Notes: generated from the letters alone by a model not told the origin. DNA of 24,053 nt from an uncultured Lachnospiraceae bacterium (GCA_910579685.1 CAJTVN010000050.1:1-24053), one strand, 5' to 3'; shown: positions 8,332-16,619, counted from the stretch's first letter. Numbers and translations: made by a program.

Positions 8332-8360
8332 AGTATAATATTAACAATTCTTTTTGTCAA
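8332..8360 (-). promoter_or_regulatory. Main promoter of the arabinan transport operon
   Basis: On the minus strand TTGACA (8355-8360), a 17-bp spacer and TATACT (8332-8337) form a near-consensus sigma-A promoter. Transcription should start near 8325, giving a leader of about 210 bases before the binding-protein ATG. The rest of the gene-free stretch 8361-8520 shows only AT-rich DNA and no convincing gene. Confidence 0.85.
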
Positions 8361-8523
8361 CACTTTATCCATATATATTTCTTTTTTTTATGCATTTTTT
8401 TATTACTACTTGATAAATCGTGAGCCTTTAGCGGACATTTTATGGCAAAATTGCCAAAAAGTTTTTCTCTGCGCTTCCAGACTATATCGCCGGCCGTACA
8501 GAGGAAAGCCTCTTCCATACCGC

Positions 8524-8555
8524 AAAAAACCGTGCCTGATTCAAAAGCACGGTTT
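8524..8555 (-). terminator. Terminator of the LacI-type gene
   Basis: The stem AAACCGTGC/GCACGGTTT (8527-8535 and 8547-8555) with an 11-base loop is followed on the minus strand by a run of six T. It separates the regulator transcript from the transport operon, which therefore needs its own promoter. Confidence 0.85.
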
Positions 8556-8560
8556 CCTCT

Positions 8561-9562
8561 CTAAAGGGTCTGTCCCTCCACAATATTATGGGGAATGACA
8601 ACACGGTTGTCTGTTCTCTCCCCCCGGATCATCCGGATGATAAGATCGCCCGCCGCATATCCCATCTGTTCCACATGATTGTCAAGGGAGGCAAGGCTCG
8701 GACTCCAGTTCTGATACTCCTCGATCCCGTCAAAGGCCATAATTCCAAAATCCGCAGGCGCATAATATCCATGCTGCCGCATGGCTCCGACGATATCCAT
8801 CGCAAACATGGCCCCCGAGCACAAAAAAGCCGCCTTACCTTCCCGGACGGATTCTCTGATTACGGCCAATGCCTTCTGCAGGTACCCGGGCTCGTTTTCC
8901 CTGTCGTAAATCACGTGATAGCGGTATCCTGATTTCTCCATCACGGAGACAAATCCCTTCAGCCGCCTGTGATGCCCCAGGTTCAGCACTCCGTCCGCAT
9001 CATACAGGGGCGGGACGACAAAAGCGACATTCCGGTAGCCCTTGGAAAGAATATATTCGGCTGCGTCCACTCCGGCCGCAAACTCGTCAACTCCCACTCC
9101 CGCACATCCCTTAAACTCGTCGATCCCGAGAACACAATAAGGCACTTTCACGTTTTTCATCATTTCATAGAAGGCCTCGCCCTTGTTAATGGGATTCAGG
9201 ATCAGTCCGTCTACCCGGTGACCTGTGAGCATTCGGATCAGCTTTTTCTCCGCTTCCTTGTTGTCCTCATGAATCGTGATATTCAGAATGTAATCATCCT
9301 CAAGCACCCGCCGTCCGATGGCGTCCACGATTTTGGGGAAATAAAGGTTGCGCAGATCCACAACCACAACGCCGATCATCATGCTCCTGCCAAGAACCAG
9401 GCTTCTTGCGGCCAGATCCGGTTCATATCCAAGTCTTTCCGCCGTATCCAATATGCGCTGTTTTGTCTCCGGGCTGATACGTCCGGTTCCATTCAGGGCT
9501 CTGACTACCGTTGTTCTTGACACCCCGCAGATCTGCGCCAGATCTTTTGTCGTGACTTTCAT
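8561..9562 (-). CDS. LacI-family transcriptional regulator
   Basis: A 333-residue DNA-binding regulator. The N-terminal helix-turn-helix (about 4-24, TTKDLAQICGVSRTTVVRALN) and the hinge YEPDLAARSL (47-56) are classic LacI features, although VVRALN replaces the usual VSRALN. The rest (about 60-333) is a periplasmic-binding-protein-like effector domain. It is codirectional with and immediately upstream of the transport operon, whose promoter carries two matching palindromes, so it most likely represses that operon until an arabinose-containing sugar binds. No copy of the palindrome was seen upstream of its own start, so autoregulation is not indicated. AGGGG lies 9 bases upstream of the ATG. 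The effector is unknown. Confidence 0.93.
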   Translation of the reverse strand: MKVTTKDLAQICGVSRTTVVRALNGTGRISPETKQRILDTAERLGYEPDLAARSLVLGRSMMIGVVVVDLRNLYFPKIVDAIGRRVLEDDYILNITIHEDNKEAEKKLIRMLTGHRVDGLILNPINKGEAFYEMMKNVKVPYCVLGIDEFKGCAGVGVDEFAAGVDAAEYILSKGYRNVAFVVPPLYDADGVLNLGHHRRLKGFVSVMEKSGYRYHVIYDRENEPGYLQKALAVIRESVREGKAAFLCSGAMFAMDIVGAMRQHGYYAPADFGIMAFDGIEEYQNWSPSLASLDNHVEQMGYAAGDLIIRMIRGERTDNRVVIPHNIVEGQTL

Positions 9563-9661
9563 TTCCCAATCCCCTTTTACCTGTCCCTGCCGTTCCTATT
9601 CGACAGGTAATATTTGTTTCATTTTAGCAAAAAGGAAGCGGATATTCCAGTCCAATTTCAC

Positions 9662-10054
9662 TTAAACTGTTTTGACCCATTCATCATTGCCCTCGGGCGC
9701 CAAAGCGGCCATTTTCTTTTGCTGCTCCTGCTTCGCCTCCCGGATCATCTCTTCCAGCTCTTCCTGGCCTTTGTCAAATTTCTTAAGAAAGCGTTCCCAC
9801 TCCTTAAGCGTAAAGGAAGAGGCCCCGATCTGGAAGCTCGGCTGGGTCTGTCCTTTTTTCACCTTGTCGTAAATCTCTCCCATCCTGTCCCGTATTTCCC
9901 GCATCATCTCCTGGGTGGTGAGAGGATCATTGGAGGATCTTTCGGACGCCTCCAGAATATCTCCGAACGTACCGCCATCCTCCTTTTTCGTATTTTCTTT
10001 CTTTTGGGAAGTGCTCCGGAAAACAAAACCGGATCCCACGCCTGAAACTGCCAT
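9662..10054 (-). CDS. Hypothetical small charged helical protein
   Basis: I do not recognise a named family in this 130-residue protein. It opens with MAVSGVGSGFVFRSTSQKK and a lysine/glutamate-rich low-complexity stretch. A helical part follows at 48-110 (MMREIRDRMGEIYDKVKKG, FTLKEWERFLKKFDKGQEELEEMIREAKQEQQKKMAAL) that could form a coiled coil. It has neither signal peptide nor membrane segment. AAGGAGAG precedes the ATG. It follows the DUF6033-like gene by 24 bp and shares its transcript, so the two products may act together. Small cytoplasmic proteins of this look occur in Lachnospiraceae beside DUF6033 genes, by recollection and not by search. Confidence 0.8.
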   Translation of the reverse strand: MAVSGVGSGFVFRSTSQKKENTKKEDGGTFGDILEASERSSNDPLTTQEMMREIRDRMGEIYDKVKKGQTQPSFQIGASSFTLKEWERFLKKFDKGQEELEEMIREAKQEQQKKMAALAPEGNDEWVKTV

Positions 10055-10078
10055 CTTATCTCTCCTTCTCTGTGCCGG

Positions 10079-10810
10079 TTACCATCTGGAATCAAAGTGC
10101 TGTCCCACCATTTTCTCCTCATCCGTCTGCGCATAGTCGCTCATGGAATCATAGATCACGTCGTTGATCTTGCGGAGAAGCTCCTCCATGGAGGAGGCCG
10201 TCACCGTGACAAGATCTTCCTCCCTGCCTTTCCCGGTCAGCTTTTCCTCCAGCTTTTCTTCCTCCGCTTTCTTTGCGGCCTTTTTGGCATCCTTCTTAGC
10301 GCTCTCCTTCTTTTCCTGGGCCTTCTTCTCAATCCGCTTCTTCTGCGCTGCCAGAGATTTGTCCACCACGGCGAAGAAGGACGCAAGTCCCTTTTCATTG
10401 ATCTGCATGCCAAATCCCTTTACCATGGAGGCACTGCTGCCAAGTTTCTTTTGCAGCTGCGGAAGCTTTGTCCCCGCATTCTGGATAATACTCTCGTACT
10501 GCTTGCGGAAATTCTCATCCGTCGCCATTCTCTCCAGCTTTTCCTCGTCGATCAGCACCACCAGCTTGTTGGGATTGGCATAGCTTGCCGCCTTGGCCTT
10601 TGCCGCATCCTTCATATCGCTGCTGACAAGAATGAAGTCCATGTTGGAAAACTTTTTCTTCAGCTCCTTGTAATATTCCTCCGCTTTCTCGCTGAGCTGC
10701 GGCTTTCCTATGGTTTTCCCGTAATTCGCCTGCTTCTTTGCGGAAGCGGCGGACGCCTCATGGGCCTGTGCGGCCTGTGCGGCAATTTCTGTCTTTGTTA
10801 ACGTACTCAT
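10079..10810 (-). CDS. DUF6033-like protein, function unknown
   Basis: A 243-residue cytoplasmic protein. Residues 1-35 are Ala/Lys-rich. The core (36-150) reads LSEKAEEYYKELKKKFSNMDFILVSSDMKDAAKAKAASY...KLVVLIDEEKLERMATDENFRKQYESII, which resembles what I remember of DUF6033 (a NMDFF/V... core followed by VLID..LEKMA). A highly charged Lys/Glu coiled-coil stretch (about 170-205) and a C-terminal helical tail with EELLRKINDVIYDS follow. The ribosome site AAGGAGG is excellent. A TATAAT at 10858-10863 (minus strand) may be its promoter, without a clear -35. It pairs with the 130-residue protein downstream. No enzymatic motif is visible. The family assignment is from memory and moderately sure. 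Confidence 0.82.
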   Translation of the reverse strand: MSTLTKTEIAAQAAQAHEASAASAKKQANYGKTIGKPQLSEKAEEYYKELKKKFSNMDFILVSSDMKDAAKAKAASYANPNKLVVLIDEEKLERMATDENFRKQYESIIQNAGTKLPQLQKKLGSSASMVKGFGMQINEKGLASFFAVVDKSLAAQKKRIEKKAQEKKESAKKDAKKAAKKAEEEKLEEKLTGKGREEDLVTVTASSMEELLRKINDVIYDSMSDYAQTDEEKMVGQHFDSRW

Positions 10811-10913
10811 CTTTTTCCTCCTTGACCTGTTTCTTCGAAATCCATTTCGCTCTGTACATTATATCGGCCAGACCGGAGCAATTCCTGAGTTTTCTCCTGG
10901 CTAATTGTGTAAA

Positions 10914-12053
10914 TCATGTTCCAAGTATGCTTTCCCGGATGAATTTTACGGATTCTCTCTTCGGTATTTCCAGCGCCCTATCCACCTCGTCCCAGTCAAT
11001 TCTTTCCTCCATCCGATCCGCATCACGGGCTTCCTGCGCAAGACGGTTCTCCAGATGAGCCGCCTTTAAGACATCCCGTATTCTCGCACCCCGGGTCTGA
11101 TGGGAAAATACCGCAAATTTTTTATGAAAAAGAATCGACATTGCCGTCCCGTGAAACGAATTGGTCACCACATATTCCGCATGGAAGAGACCGTGCAGAA
11201 ATTCCAGAGGGTCATGACACACTGCATATTCAGCGCCCCTGCTCCACACATGCATCTGCCGCTGCGGCTTTAAAATCAGCGTCCCAAGACCGGTACGCTC
11301 CTCCAGACGCTCAAGGTAGCCCGCCATGGACGGGTTGTATTCCGTATAGTAGAGCGCAATGTATTTACGCTTCCTGTCGCTGCATTTTTTCCCTGGAAGG
11401 TTTTTCAGAAACGCTTCCCATTCCTCCCTTTCCAATAAAAACACCGGATCCAGGACCGTCTGGATTTCTTTGCCATACAGCCGTCCCACAAAGGCGGCGG
11501 AGCAGGGCTCCCGCAGGGAAACCGCATCAAAATTGGACAGCAGCCGGGAAAAAGCTTTTTCATATTTCTTATCCAGACGCTCTGATCCGATGCTGGCGGC
11601 ATAGGCCACACAGCGGATCTCTGTCACGTCCTTTTTGGGGAACGCACAGAAGTACCCCTCCTGGAACCCTTCGGTTATCTCCGGATTCCAGATCTGATCG
11701 CTTCCCGCCACATAGGTGTCAATTTCTTTTCCGAACCGGAAGATATCCCCCGGCGTGGCAAGGCTTCTTTGCTTTTCCACCAGATACTTTTCCCGGAAGC
11801 GGCGCATGTCCCGCCTTGTCCGCAGTCTGGAATAGAAGCTCCTGGATACCAGCTGTCTGGCAATCCGTCTGAGCCTGCGGGGAAGGCTTTTGCTTTTATC
11901 ATCGCACAGCGCCCGGTACCGGGAACGAAGCGCCCTGGGATAATAGGGAATCAGTACCGTCTTTTCATATTGATTCAGGCAGGTTTTCAGAGCATAGCTT
12001 TGAAGCATTGCCCCGTAATCGTCCGCCCAGTAGAATGTCAGAATGCCGATCAT
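10914..12053 (-). CDS. Polysaccharide pyruvyl transferase family protein
   Basis: A 379-residue cytoplasmic enzyme of the polysaccharide pyruvyl transferase (CsaB/WcaK) superfamily, whose members add pyruvate ketals to cell-surface glycans from phosphoenolpyruvate. The N-terminus MIGILTFYWADDYGAMLQSYAL, the AGSDQIWNP block (116-124) and the C-terminal TNSFHGTAMSI (297-307) are the usual landmarks. The start at 12053 overlaps the stop of the preceding gene as ATGA, with AAGGTGG 8 bases upstream. An in-frame upstream ATG at 12191 would add 46 residues inside the neighbouring gene and was rejected. It is the last of four coupled glycan genes. The acceptor sugar is unknown. Some members of the superfamily are not proven pyruvyl transferases. 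Confidence 0.9.
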   Translation of the reverse strand: MIGILTFYWADDYGAMLQSYALKTCLNQYEKTVLIPYYPRALRSRYRALCDDKSKSLPRRLRRIARQLVSRSFYSRLRTRRDMRRFREKYLVEKQRSLATPGDIFRFGKEIDTYVAGSDQIWNPEITEGFQEGYFCAFPKKDVTEIRCVAYAASIGSERLDKKYEKAFSRLLSNFDAVSLREPCSAAFVGRLYGKEIQTVLDPVFLLEREEWEAFLKNLPGKKCSDRKRKYIALYYTEYNPSMAGYLERLEERTGLGTLILKPQRQMHVWSRGAEYAVCHDPLEFLHGLFHAEYVVTNSFHGTAMSILFHKKFAVFSHQTRGARIRDVLKAAHLENRLAQEARDADRMEERIDWDEVDRALEIPKRESVKFIRESILGT

Positions 12054-13144
12054 GTTTTTTTCCACCTTCCCGCAAGCCTTTCCGCCAGACGGATGGGGAG
12101 AAATCTGCCAAGCAGAAGAAAACTTTCCCTCTGATCCGCCCTTACCGTTGGGCCGCACAGTCTGGGCTGCAGGATTTCCTCTCTCAGGCATGGGAAAAAG
12201 CGGAATTCCCCTCTGATCTGATTCCAGACCTCCTGCGCCTTTTTACTGTGCAGGATCACGAGGGAAGTTCCCATCCCGTCGTCCATCTGCGGTTTCACCT
12301 TCTCAATTCCCCAGAAATCCCCCATGGTGATATCGCTGTCCCTCTCCACCGTGCAGAATTCGCATTCATGACAGGAAGGGCGGATCATATAATTGCGGAA
12401 ATACACCCGGCAGAAGGGATCCCTGTCCATGGGCCAGGCATATTCCCTGTCTCCGAGACGCACCGAAACGGTATGCCCGTTGTCCCTGTGTCTCTTATCC
12501 CGAAAGCGGAATTCCGAGAATTCGCCTTCATACCTTTTTTCCAGCTCCCTCACGTATTTTTTCCATATTTCCGGCGACGGGGTTCCATAACAGACCAGAT
12601 CCGCCAGAAGGAGGTTCTCCCTGCCGCCTCCAAGGTATGTCCTTACGGACTGGCACTGGCATGGCGTACCCGTAAAAAGCACAAGCCTGCCCTGATCCAG
12701 ATACCTCTCCGCTTCGGAAAAGCAGCCGCTGATATCGCTCTGGACATATTTGGTTTTCTGCAGCGAGCTAAGGGCGTCTCCTGTCTGAATCCCCCTGTGT
12801 ACCACCGAGCCGTCTCTCTCCATGGCCGCTCCAAAGACGACCCCGCCTTTTCGCAGGACATAACCGGCCAGCACCGGGAAAAAGCCCCCGGATGAGCTGG
12901 AAAAGCGGATTTCGTCGCTTTTCGCCTGCACTCCCAGATAAAGGCGCTCCTTCTGTGTTTCCCCGTGCTTTCCCATGGGGCAGACCGCCTCGCACCGCCC
13001 GCAGTTACGGCATTTTTTCGGATCGACTCTCGGATAAGCGAATCCCTCCCTGTCCGTGATCATTGTAATCGCCCCGAAGGGGCATGCGGCCATACAGCCG
13101 CCGCAGCCGCAGCAGCGGCTTTTGGATTTTCCTCTTTTCTTCAA
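12050..13144 (-). CDS. Ferredoxin-type FrhB-like (F420 hydrogenase beta subunit) protein
   Basis: About 364 residues. Two [4Fe-4S] motifs lie at the N-terminus: C11-x2-C14-x2-C17-x3-C21P and C45-x2-C48-x2-C51-x3-C55P, numbered from the TTG start. An FrhB-like N- and C-terminal domain pair follows, with FTGTPCQCQSVRTYL, DLVCYGTPSPEIW, RPSCHECEFC and DITMGDFWG. Such proteins are common beside polysaccharide pyruvyl transferases in glycan loci; they are probably flavin/iron-sulfur oxidoreductases, but the reaction is unsettled. I prefer the TTG at 13144: it overlaps the preceding stop (TTGA), has AGGGGG 5 bases upstream and gives the usual short N-terminus. ATGs at 13180 and 13204 also exist, but both lie inside the glycosyltransferase gene. 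Confidence 0.88.
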   Translation of the reverse strand: MKKRGKSKSRCCGCGGCMAACPFGAITMITDREGFAYPRVDPKKCRNCGRCEAVCPMGKHGETQKERLYLGVQAKSDEIRFSSSSGGFFPVLAGYVLRKGGVVFGAAMERDGSVVHRGIQTGDALSSLQKTKYVQSDISGCFSEAERYLDQGRLVLFTGTPCQCQSVRTYLGGGRENLLLADLVCYGTPSPEIWKKYVRELEKRYEGEFSEFRFRDKRHRDNGHTVSVRLGDREYAWPMDRDPFCRVYFRNYMIRPSCHECEFCTVERDSDITMGDFWGIEKVKPQMDDGMGTSLVILHSKKAQEVWNQIRGEFRFFPCLREEILQPRLCGPTVRADQRESFLLLGRFLPIRLAERLAGRWKKT

Positions 13145-14106
13145 CTTAACCCCCTGTACGCACGTCTGCGCTCCTTCCATCCGTGAAACCTTTTGGCAGG
13201 CCACAGCAAGATCTTGTGTATTTTCCCTTTCCCGTACAGAAACAAAAGCAGCTTCAGTTTTGCCGCCTCACGCCTCTGCCCGTATTTCAGCGCAAGATCC
13301 CGTCTGCGCTTTAGCTTCCAGCATGCGATACGCCTTTTGGCATAAAGGCTGCGCAGCTTGCAGACTGCGCTCAGCTCATCCATCATATACTCAAAATACC
13401 GGTATTTCTGTTCCTCCTCCTGCCTGGTCAGCTTCCTTCTCGAATGGCTGTTCGGGCGTACCTGAACCCCGTAGAGCCTTTCGGGTATGGTATGGCACAG
13501 ATAACGGTACATATAGGGCAGAAGCATCTGCAGATTCTGCCCCACCGGATATTCCGGGATATGCCTCTGTGGATAAATCTCAAAAAACTCTCTGGTCTTT
13601 AACATATAGCACCCGCAGCAGACAAAGGTTCCAAACTCTATGATATCGTAAAAAAGATTCTCCTTTGTCAGATCCCCCAGCTGTTCATCCGCTTTTTCGA
13701 TGGGGCCGTTCGAATCAAAGTAATACATGATCGAGCGGACACAGCGGTACTGCGGATTCTCCACGAGAAAGTCCACTCTCTTTTTGATGGATTCGGGCTC
13801 GAGAATGTCATCGCTGTCAGGCCAGATCAGGTACTCTCCCGTAACCTGCAAAAGCCCGCAGTTGATGGCGGCCGAAGCGTTCTGATGCGGGGTATGAAGG
13901 ATCTGATAGCTGTATCCCTTTCCGGCAAACTTTTCTCTGTAGCTCTCCGCAATCTCCAGCGTGCGGTCTGTGGATCCGTCATCCACGAGGATCATTTCCA
14001 CCCATGGATAGGTCTGTCCAAGGACAGAATCCAGCATGAGCTCAAGATGACTTTCTCCGTTGTAGACCGGAGTCACGCAGGAGACAAGTCCTTTCCGATT
14101 ACACAT
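13141..14106 (-). CDS. Glycosyltransferase family 2
   Basis: A 321-residue GT-A-fold glycosyltransferase that would add a sugar from a nucleotide donor to a growing surface glycan at the cytoplasmic face. GT2 landmarks are VSCVTPVYNG (8-17), ILVDDGSTD (39-47), NASAAINCGL (76-85) and the metal-binding DSDD (97-100). The C-terminal third is basic and helical (RRKLTRQEEEQKY, KLKRRRDLALKYGQRR), possibly for membrane contact. The start at 14106 has GGAGGTG upstream and overlaps the flippase gene by 8 bp, so translation is probably coupled. An ATG at 14172 would add 22 residues lying wholly inside the flippase gene and was rejected. Donor and acceptor cannot be inferred. Confidence 0.92.
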   Translation of the reverse strand: MCNRKGLVSCVTPVYNGESHLELMLDSVLGQTYPWVEMILVDDGSTDRTLEIAESYREKFAGKGYSYQILHTPHQNASAAINCGLLQVTGEYLIWPDSDDILEPESIKKRVDFLVENPQYRCVRSIMYYFDSNGPIEKADEQLGDLTKENLFYDIIEFGTFVCCGCYMLKTREFFEIYPQRHIPEYPVGQNLQMLLPYMYRYLCHTIPERLYGVQVRPNSHSRRKLTRQEEEQKYRYFEYMMDELSAVCKLRSLYAKRRIACWKLKRRRDLALKYGQRREAAKLKLLLFLYGKGKIHKILLWPAKRFHGWKERRRAYRGLS

Positions 14107-15643
14107 TTTTTTCACCTCCAGGCTCACTGCCCGCTTTTTGCGCAAGCAGCTTCTTTCCGGTTTCCACCGCATATTTAAATTCCGGTGTGGAATGAAAAAG
14201 CAGAAAATGAATTCCGATCACGATCATTTCCGTACAGATCCCGTAGACAAAGATTTGAAGATACAAATTCGTCACGGGAAGCCGCATGCAGAGCCCCTGT
14301 GCGGCCAGCAAACAGAACACGCCGCATCCAAGCGCCTTAATGACCAGACGGATATAGGCGCCTTTCGGAAAAAACAGAGACTGACGAAAAAGAAGCAGTG
14401 TTTTCAATCCCCATTGGATGGCCAGCGTGCAGTTGGTTCCGAGAAGGATACCGGCAATTCCCAGCTTTCTTCCAAGGAGCACGGAGATCAGCAGATTCAG
14501 CACATCCCCGATGACGGAAATATTCCGGTTCTGCTTAAACAGCCCGGATGCCGCCATCACGCTCCATAGCGGATTCTTGGTCAGATAGACCAGAAGATTC
14601 AGGACACAGATAAACACCACCGGCATGGGCAGCAGGTACTCCTCCCCGTACAGAAGACGGATAAAGGGAGTGGAAACTGTGTAAATGCCTGCCGCCGCAA
14701 AAATCGCAGGGCAATAAGTGATAAAGGTAAGCCGCCGCAAAACGGTTTCCGTGTACGCCCTGTTCCCCTCCGCCACAAGATTTCCAATGCTTGCGGTGGT
14801 TGCCTGGTTGATCTGCATCACAAACTTCTTGAAAGTATTGACGATCATGGAATAGCAGCTGTAGGCTCCGATATGCAGGGTTCCCACCATCACGGAGATC
14901 AGTATGTTATCCGTTGAATTGGTGATCTTTCCGGAAAGCGTTCCCACAAATATATATTTGATATTACTGAAAATCTGCTCCTTCTCTCCTTTGGGCAGCT
15001 GCTCCGCCTTCTTAAGAAACGGGTACTGCCTGTCGGCCTTTCGGGAAATTGCGAGATTGACCGCAAGCGTGGACAAGATCTGGATCAGCAGATAGACAAT
15101 ATAATTTCTTGTAAGAAGCAAAAACACGATATTGACGGCGTGAAACGCACCCCGGATCAGAAGGGAACACCGCACCGTCATATAACCCTTCTGATCCGCA
15201 CTAAAGAGCGATGATTTGTATGACCAGAGATAGGATGAGGCAGTCTGAACCAAAAACAGGAAATAAATCAGCCGCAAATACCCCAGATCTATCTCCATTC
15301 GGCTGACAAAGAGATGGACAAAAGGCAGAAGGCAGAGCCCTGCGGCAAAGATCACAAGCGCAATGAACCGGTAAGCCGTCTTGTAAAGGTTCATCAGCTG
15401 CGCCAGCTTTCTCTCATCCTTCTCCCGGAGGGGCACGTAAAGATGGTACACGATGGCATACCCCACCCCCATTTCCGCCAGCGAGAGCATGGCTAGCACT
15501 TCCGTGAACAGGCCGTTCAGGCTGACGGCCTCCACGCCCAGGGTATGAATCAGGGCAAAGCGCATGACAAAGCCGTACAGGGAAAAGACGGTCTGGGAAA
15601 CACAGCCGTATATTAAATTTTTCAGGCTCTTCTCCACCCGCAT
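14099..15643 (-). CDS. Wzx-type polysaccharide flippase (oligosaccharide exporter)
   Basis: A 514-residue integral membrane protein with about 12-14 hydrophobic segments, consistent with the Wzx/MVF branch of the MOP exporter superfamily. Its opening (SLKNLIYGCVSQTVFSLYGFVMRFALIHTLGVEAVSLNGLFTEVLAMLSLAEMGVG) follows the pattern of Firmicutes Wzx-like proteins. It would flip lipid-linked glycan units to the outer face of the membrane. The start at 15643 is preceded by GGTGG at about 8 bases; an ATG at 15667 has no ribosome site. It heads the glycan operon, followed by an overlapping GT2 gene. No polymerase, initiating transferase or sugar-nucleotide genes lie in the window, so the unit flipped is unknown and assembly must draw on genes elsewhere. 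Confidence 0.9.
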   Translation of the reverse strand: MRVEKSLKNLIYGCVSQTVFSLYGFVMRFALIHTLGVEAVSLNGLFTEVLAMLSLAEMGVGYAIVYHLYVPLREKDERKLAQLMNLYKTAYRFIALVIFAAGLCLLPFVHLFVSRMEIDLGYLRLIYFLFLVQTASSYLWSYKSSLFSADQKGYMTVRCSLLIRGAFHAVNIVFLLLTRNYIVYLLIQILSTLAVNLAISRKADRQYPFLKKAEQLPKGEKEQIFSNIKYIFVGTLSGKITNSTDNILISVMVGTLHIGAYSCYSMIVNTFKKFVMQINQATTASIGNLVAEGNRAYTETVLRRLTFITYCPAIFAAAGIYTVSTPFIRLLYGEEYLLPMPVVFICVLNLLVYLTKNPLWSVMAASGLFKQNRNISVIGDVLNLLISVLLGRKLGIAGILLGTNCTLAIQWGLKTLLLFRQSLFFPKGAYIRLVIKALGCGVFCLLAAQGLCMRLPVTNLYLQIFVYGICTEMIVIGIHFLLFHSTPEFKYAVETGKKLLAQKAGSEPGGEKNV

Positions 15644-15702
15644 TGTTTCACCACCAAAATCACGCAAAAGATCTGCGCATCCCTTCCGTTTCAGGAAGCG
15701 CA

Positions 15703-15734
15703 GACTTAGACAGAATATGCATTCTGTCTAAGTC
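15703..15734. repeat. Perfect 14-bp inverted repeat with 4-base loop
   Basis: GACTTAGACAGAAT, ATGC, then its exact complement. It lies 60-90 bp upstream of the flippase start and downstream of the larger palindrome. There is no T-run, so it is not a clear terminator. It may be an operator or an mRNA leader hairpin of the glycan operon. Confidence 0.6.
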
Positions 15735-15741
15735 AAAAGAA

Positions 15742-15787
15742 AACCATAAGTACCAGATAAATTATATCATATCTGGTACTTATGGTT
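15742..15787 (-). terminator. 18-bp perfect hairpin after rhaD, with embedded promoter
   Basis: AACCATAAGTACCAGATA (15742-15759) pairs without mismatch with 15770-15787 around a 10-base loop. On the minus strand TTTTCTTTT follows, so it can end the rhaBAD transcript. The same DNA holds a candidate promoter reading into the flippase operon: TTGAAC (15785-15790), 18 bp, TATAAT (15761-15766, in the loop). It could therefore be terminator, operator or both. Confidence 0.6.
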
Positions 15788-15794
15788 CAATCTT

Positions 15795-16619
15795 CTATTT
15801 CTCATACAAAAATTTTTCGGGTAAGGTCACATGAAAATCCCTGGCAAGATCCCTGAAATCGTCCGGCCTTATGGTCTGCAGCTTATCCGGTCGCATGGAC
15901 AGCATCTTCACCAGAATCTCCGCCGCCTTCTCCACCGTATGCATCAGCCCGAAGGTCAGATCAAAATCCTCGCCTGCGGCAAACATTCCGTGGTGGGCCC
16001 AGATGGCCGCATCATATTTGCGCATCAGCCTGCTGGTCGCCACGGCAATCTCGCGGCCTCCCGGAACCATCCAGGGAACCACGCCGATTCCGTCCGGGAA
16101 CACCACCGGACATTCCGTCGCCATCTCCCACAGCTCTCTTGTAAAGATCTCGTCCTTTAAGGGCAGTACAAAGGTAAGCGCAATCACATTGGTGGTGTGG
16201 GCATGGTAGATCACCCGGTACCTGCCATCCGTCACTTCCTTCTTTACCTCATGGTTCATCAGATGGGAGGGAAGCTCGGAAGTGGGTTTCCCGCCGTTTA
16301 CCAGTCCCCAGACAATGCGGTAATTCTCTCCGCTTGCGTCCACCTCGATCATACAGATGGAATCCTCCGGCTTGATCGACACGTTCCGGAAATACTTCCC
16401 GCTTCCCGTCACCAGGAAATATTCCCCTGCCAGCCCCGGAACGCCGGTTCCAATGGGCTGCCACTGCCCGGCCTCAAAATTTTCACGAACCGCCTCCACT
16501 TCCTCCTGCTTTACCCGATAGGACAGATTCCCGCCGTTTCTCTCATGCCATCCCTGCTGCCAGCCGTCGTCCGCCATACGGATAAATCCCTGTACAAATT
16601 CCGCATCCAAAAATTTCAT
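15795..16619 (-). CDS. rhaD: Rhamnulose-1-phosphate aldolase
   Basis: A 274-residue class II zinc aldolase that splits L-rhamnulose 1-phosphate into dihydroxyacetone phosphate and L-lactaldehyde. It has the same length as the Escherichia coli enzyme as I remember it, and key residues line up with an offset of two: catalytic E115 in TSELPSH and zinc ligands H139 and H141 (YHAHTTN) and H210 (AHHGMFA). The start at 16619 (MKFLDAEFVQG) has AGGAGG about 9 bases upstream; an ATG at 16670 lies in the intercistronic hairpin and was rejected. It is the third and last gene of the rhamnose operon. The fate of L-lactaldehyde (reductase or microcompartment) is not encoded here. Confidence 0.95.
   Translation of the reverse strand: MKFLDAEFVQGFIRMADDGWQQGWHERNGGNLSYRVKQEEVEAVRENFEAGQWQPIGTGVPGLAGEYFLVTGSGKYFRNVSIKPEDSICMIEVDASGENYRIVWGLVNGGKPTSELPSHLMNHEVKKEVTDGRYRVIYHAHTTNVIALTFVLPLKDEIFTRELWEMATECPVVFPDGIGVVPWMVPGGREIAVATSRLMRKYDAAIWAHHGMFAAGEDFDLTFGLMHTVEKAAEILVKMLSMRPDKLQTIRPDDFRDLARDFHVTLPEKFLYEK

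Noticed and set aside
15742..15787. Invertible (phase-variable) promoter
   Set aside because: The inverted repeats are only 10 bp apart, too close for a site-specific inversion segment, and no recombinase gene is nearby.
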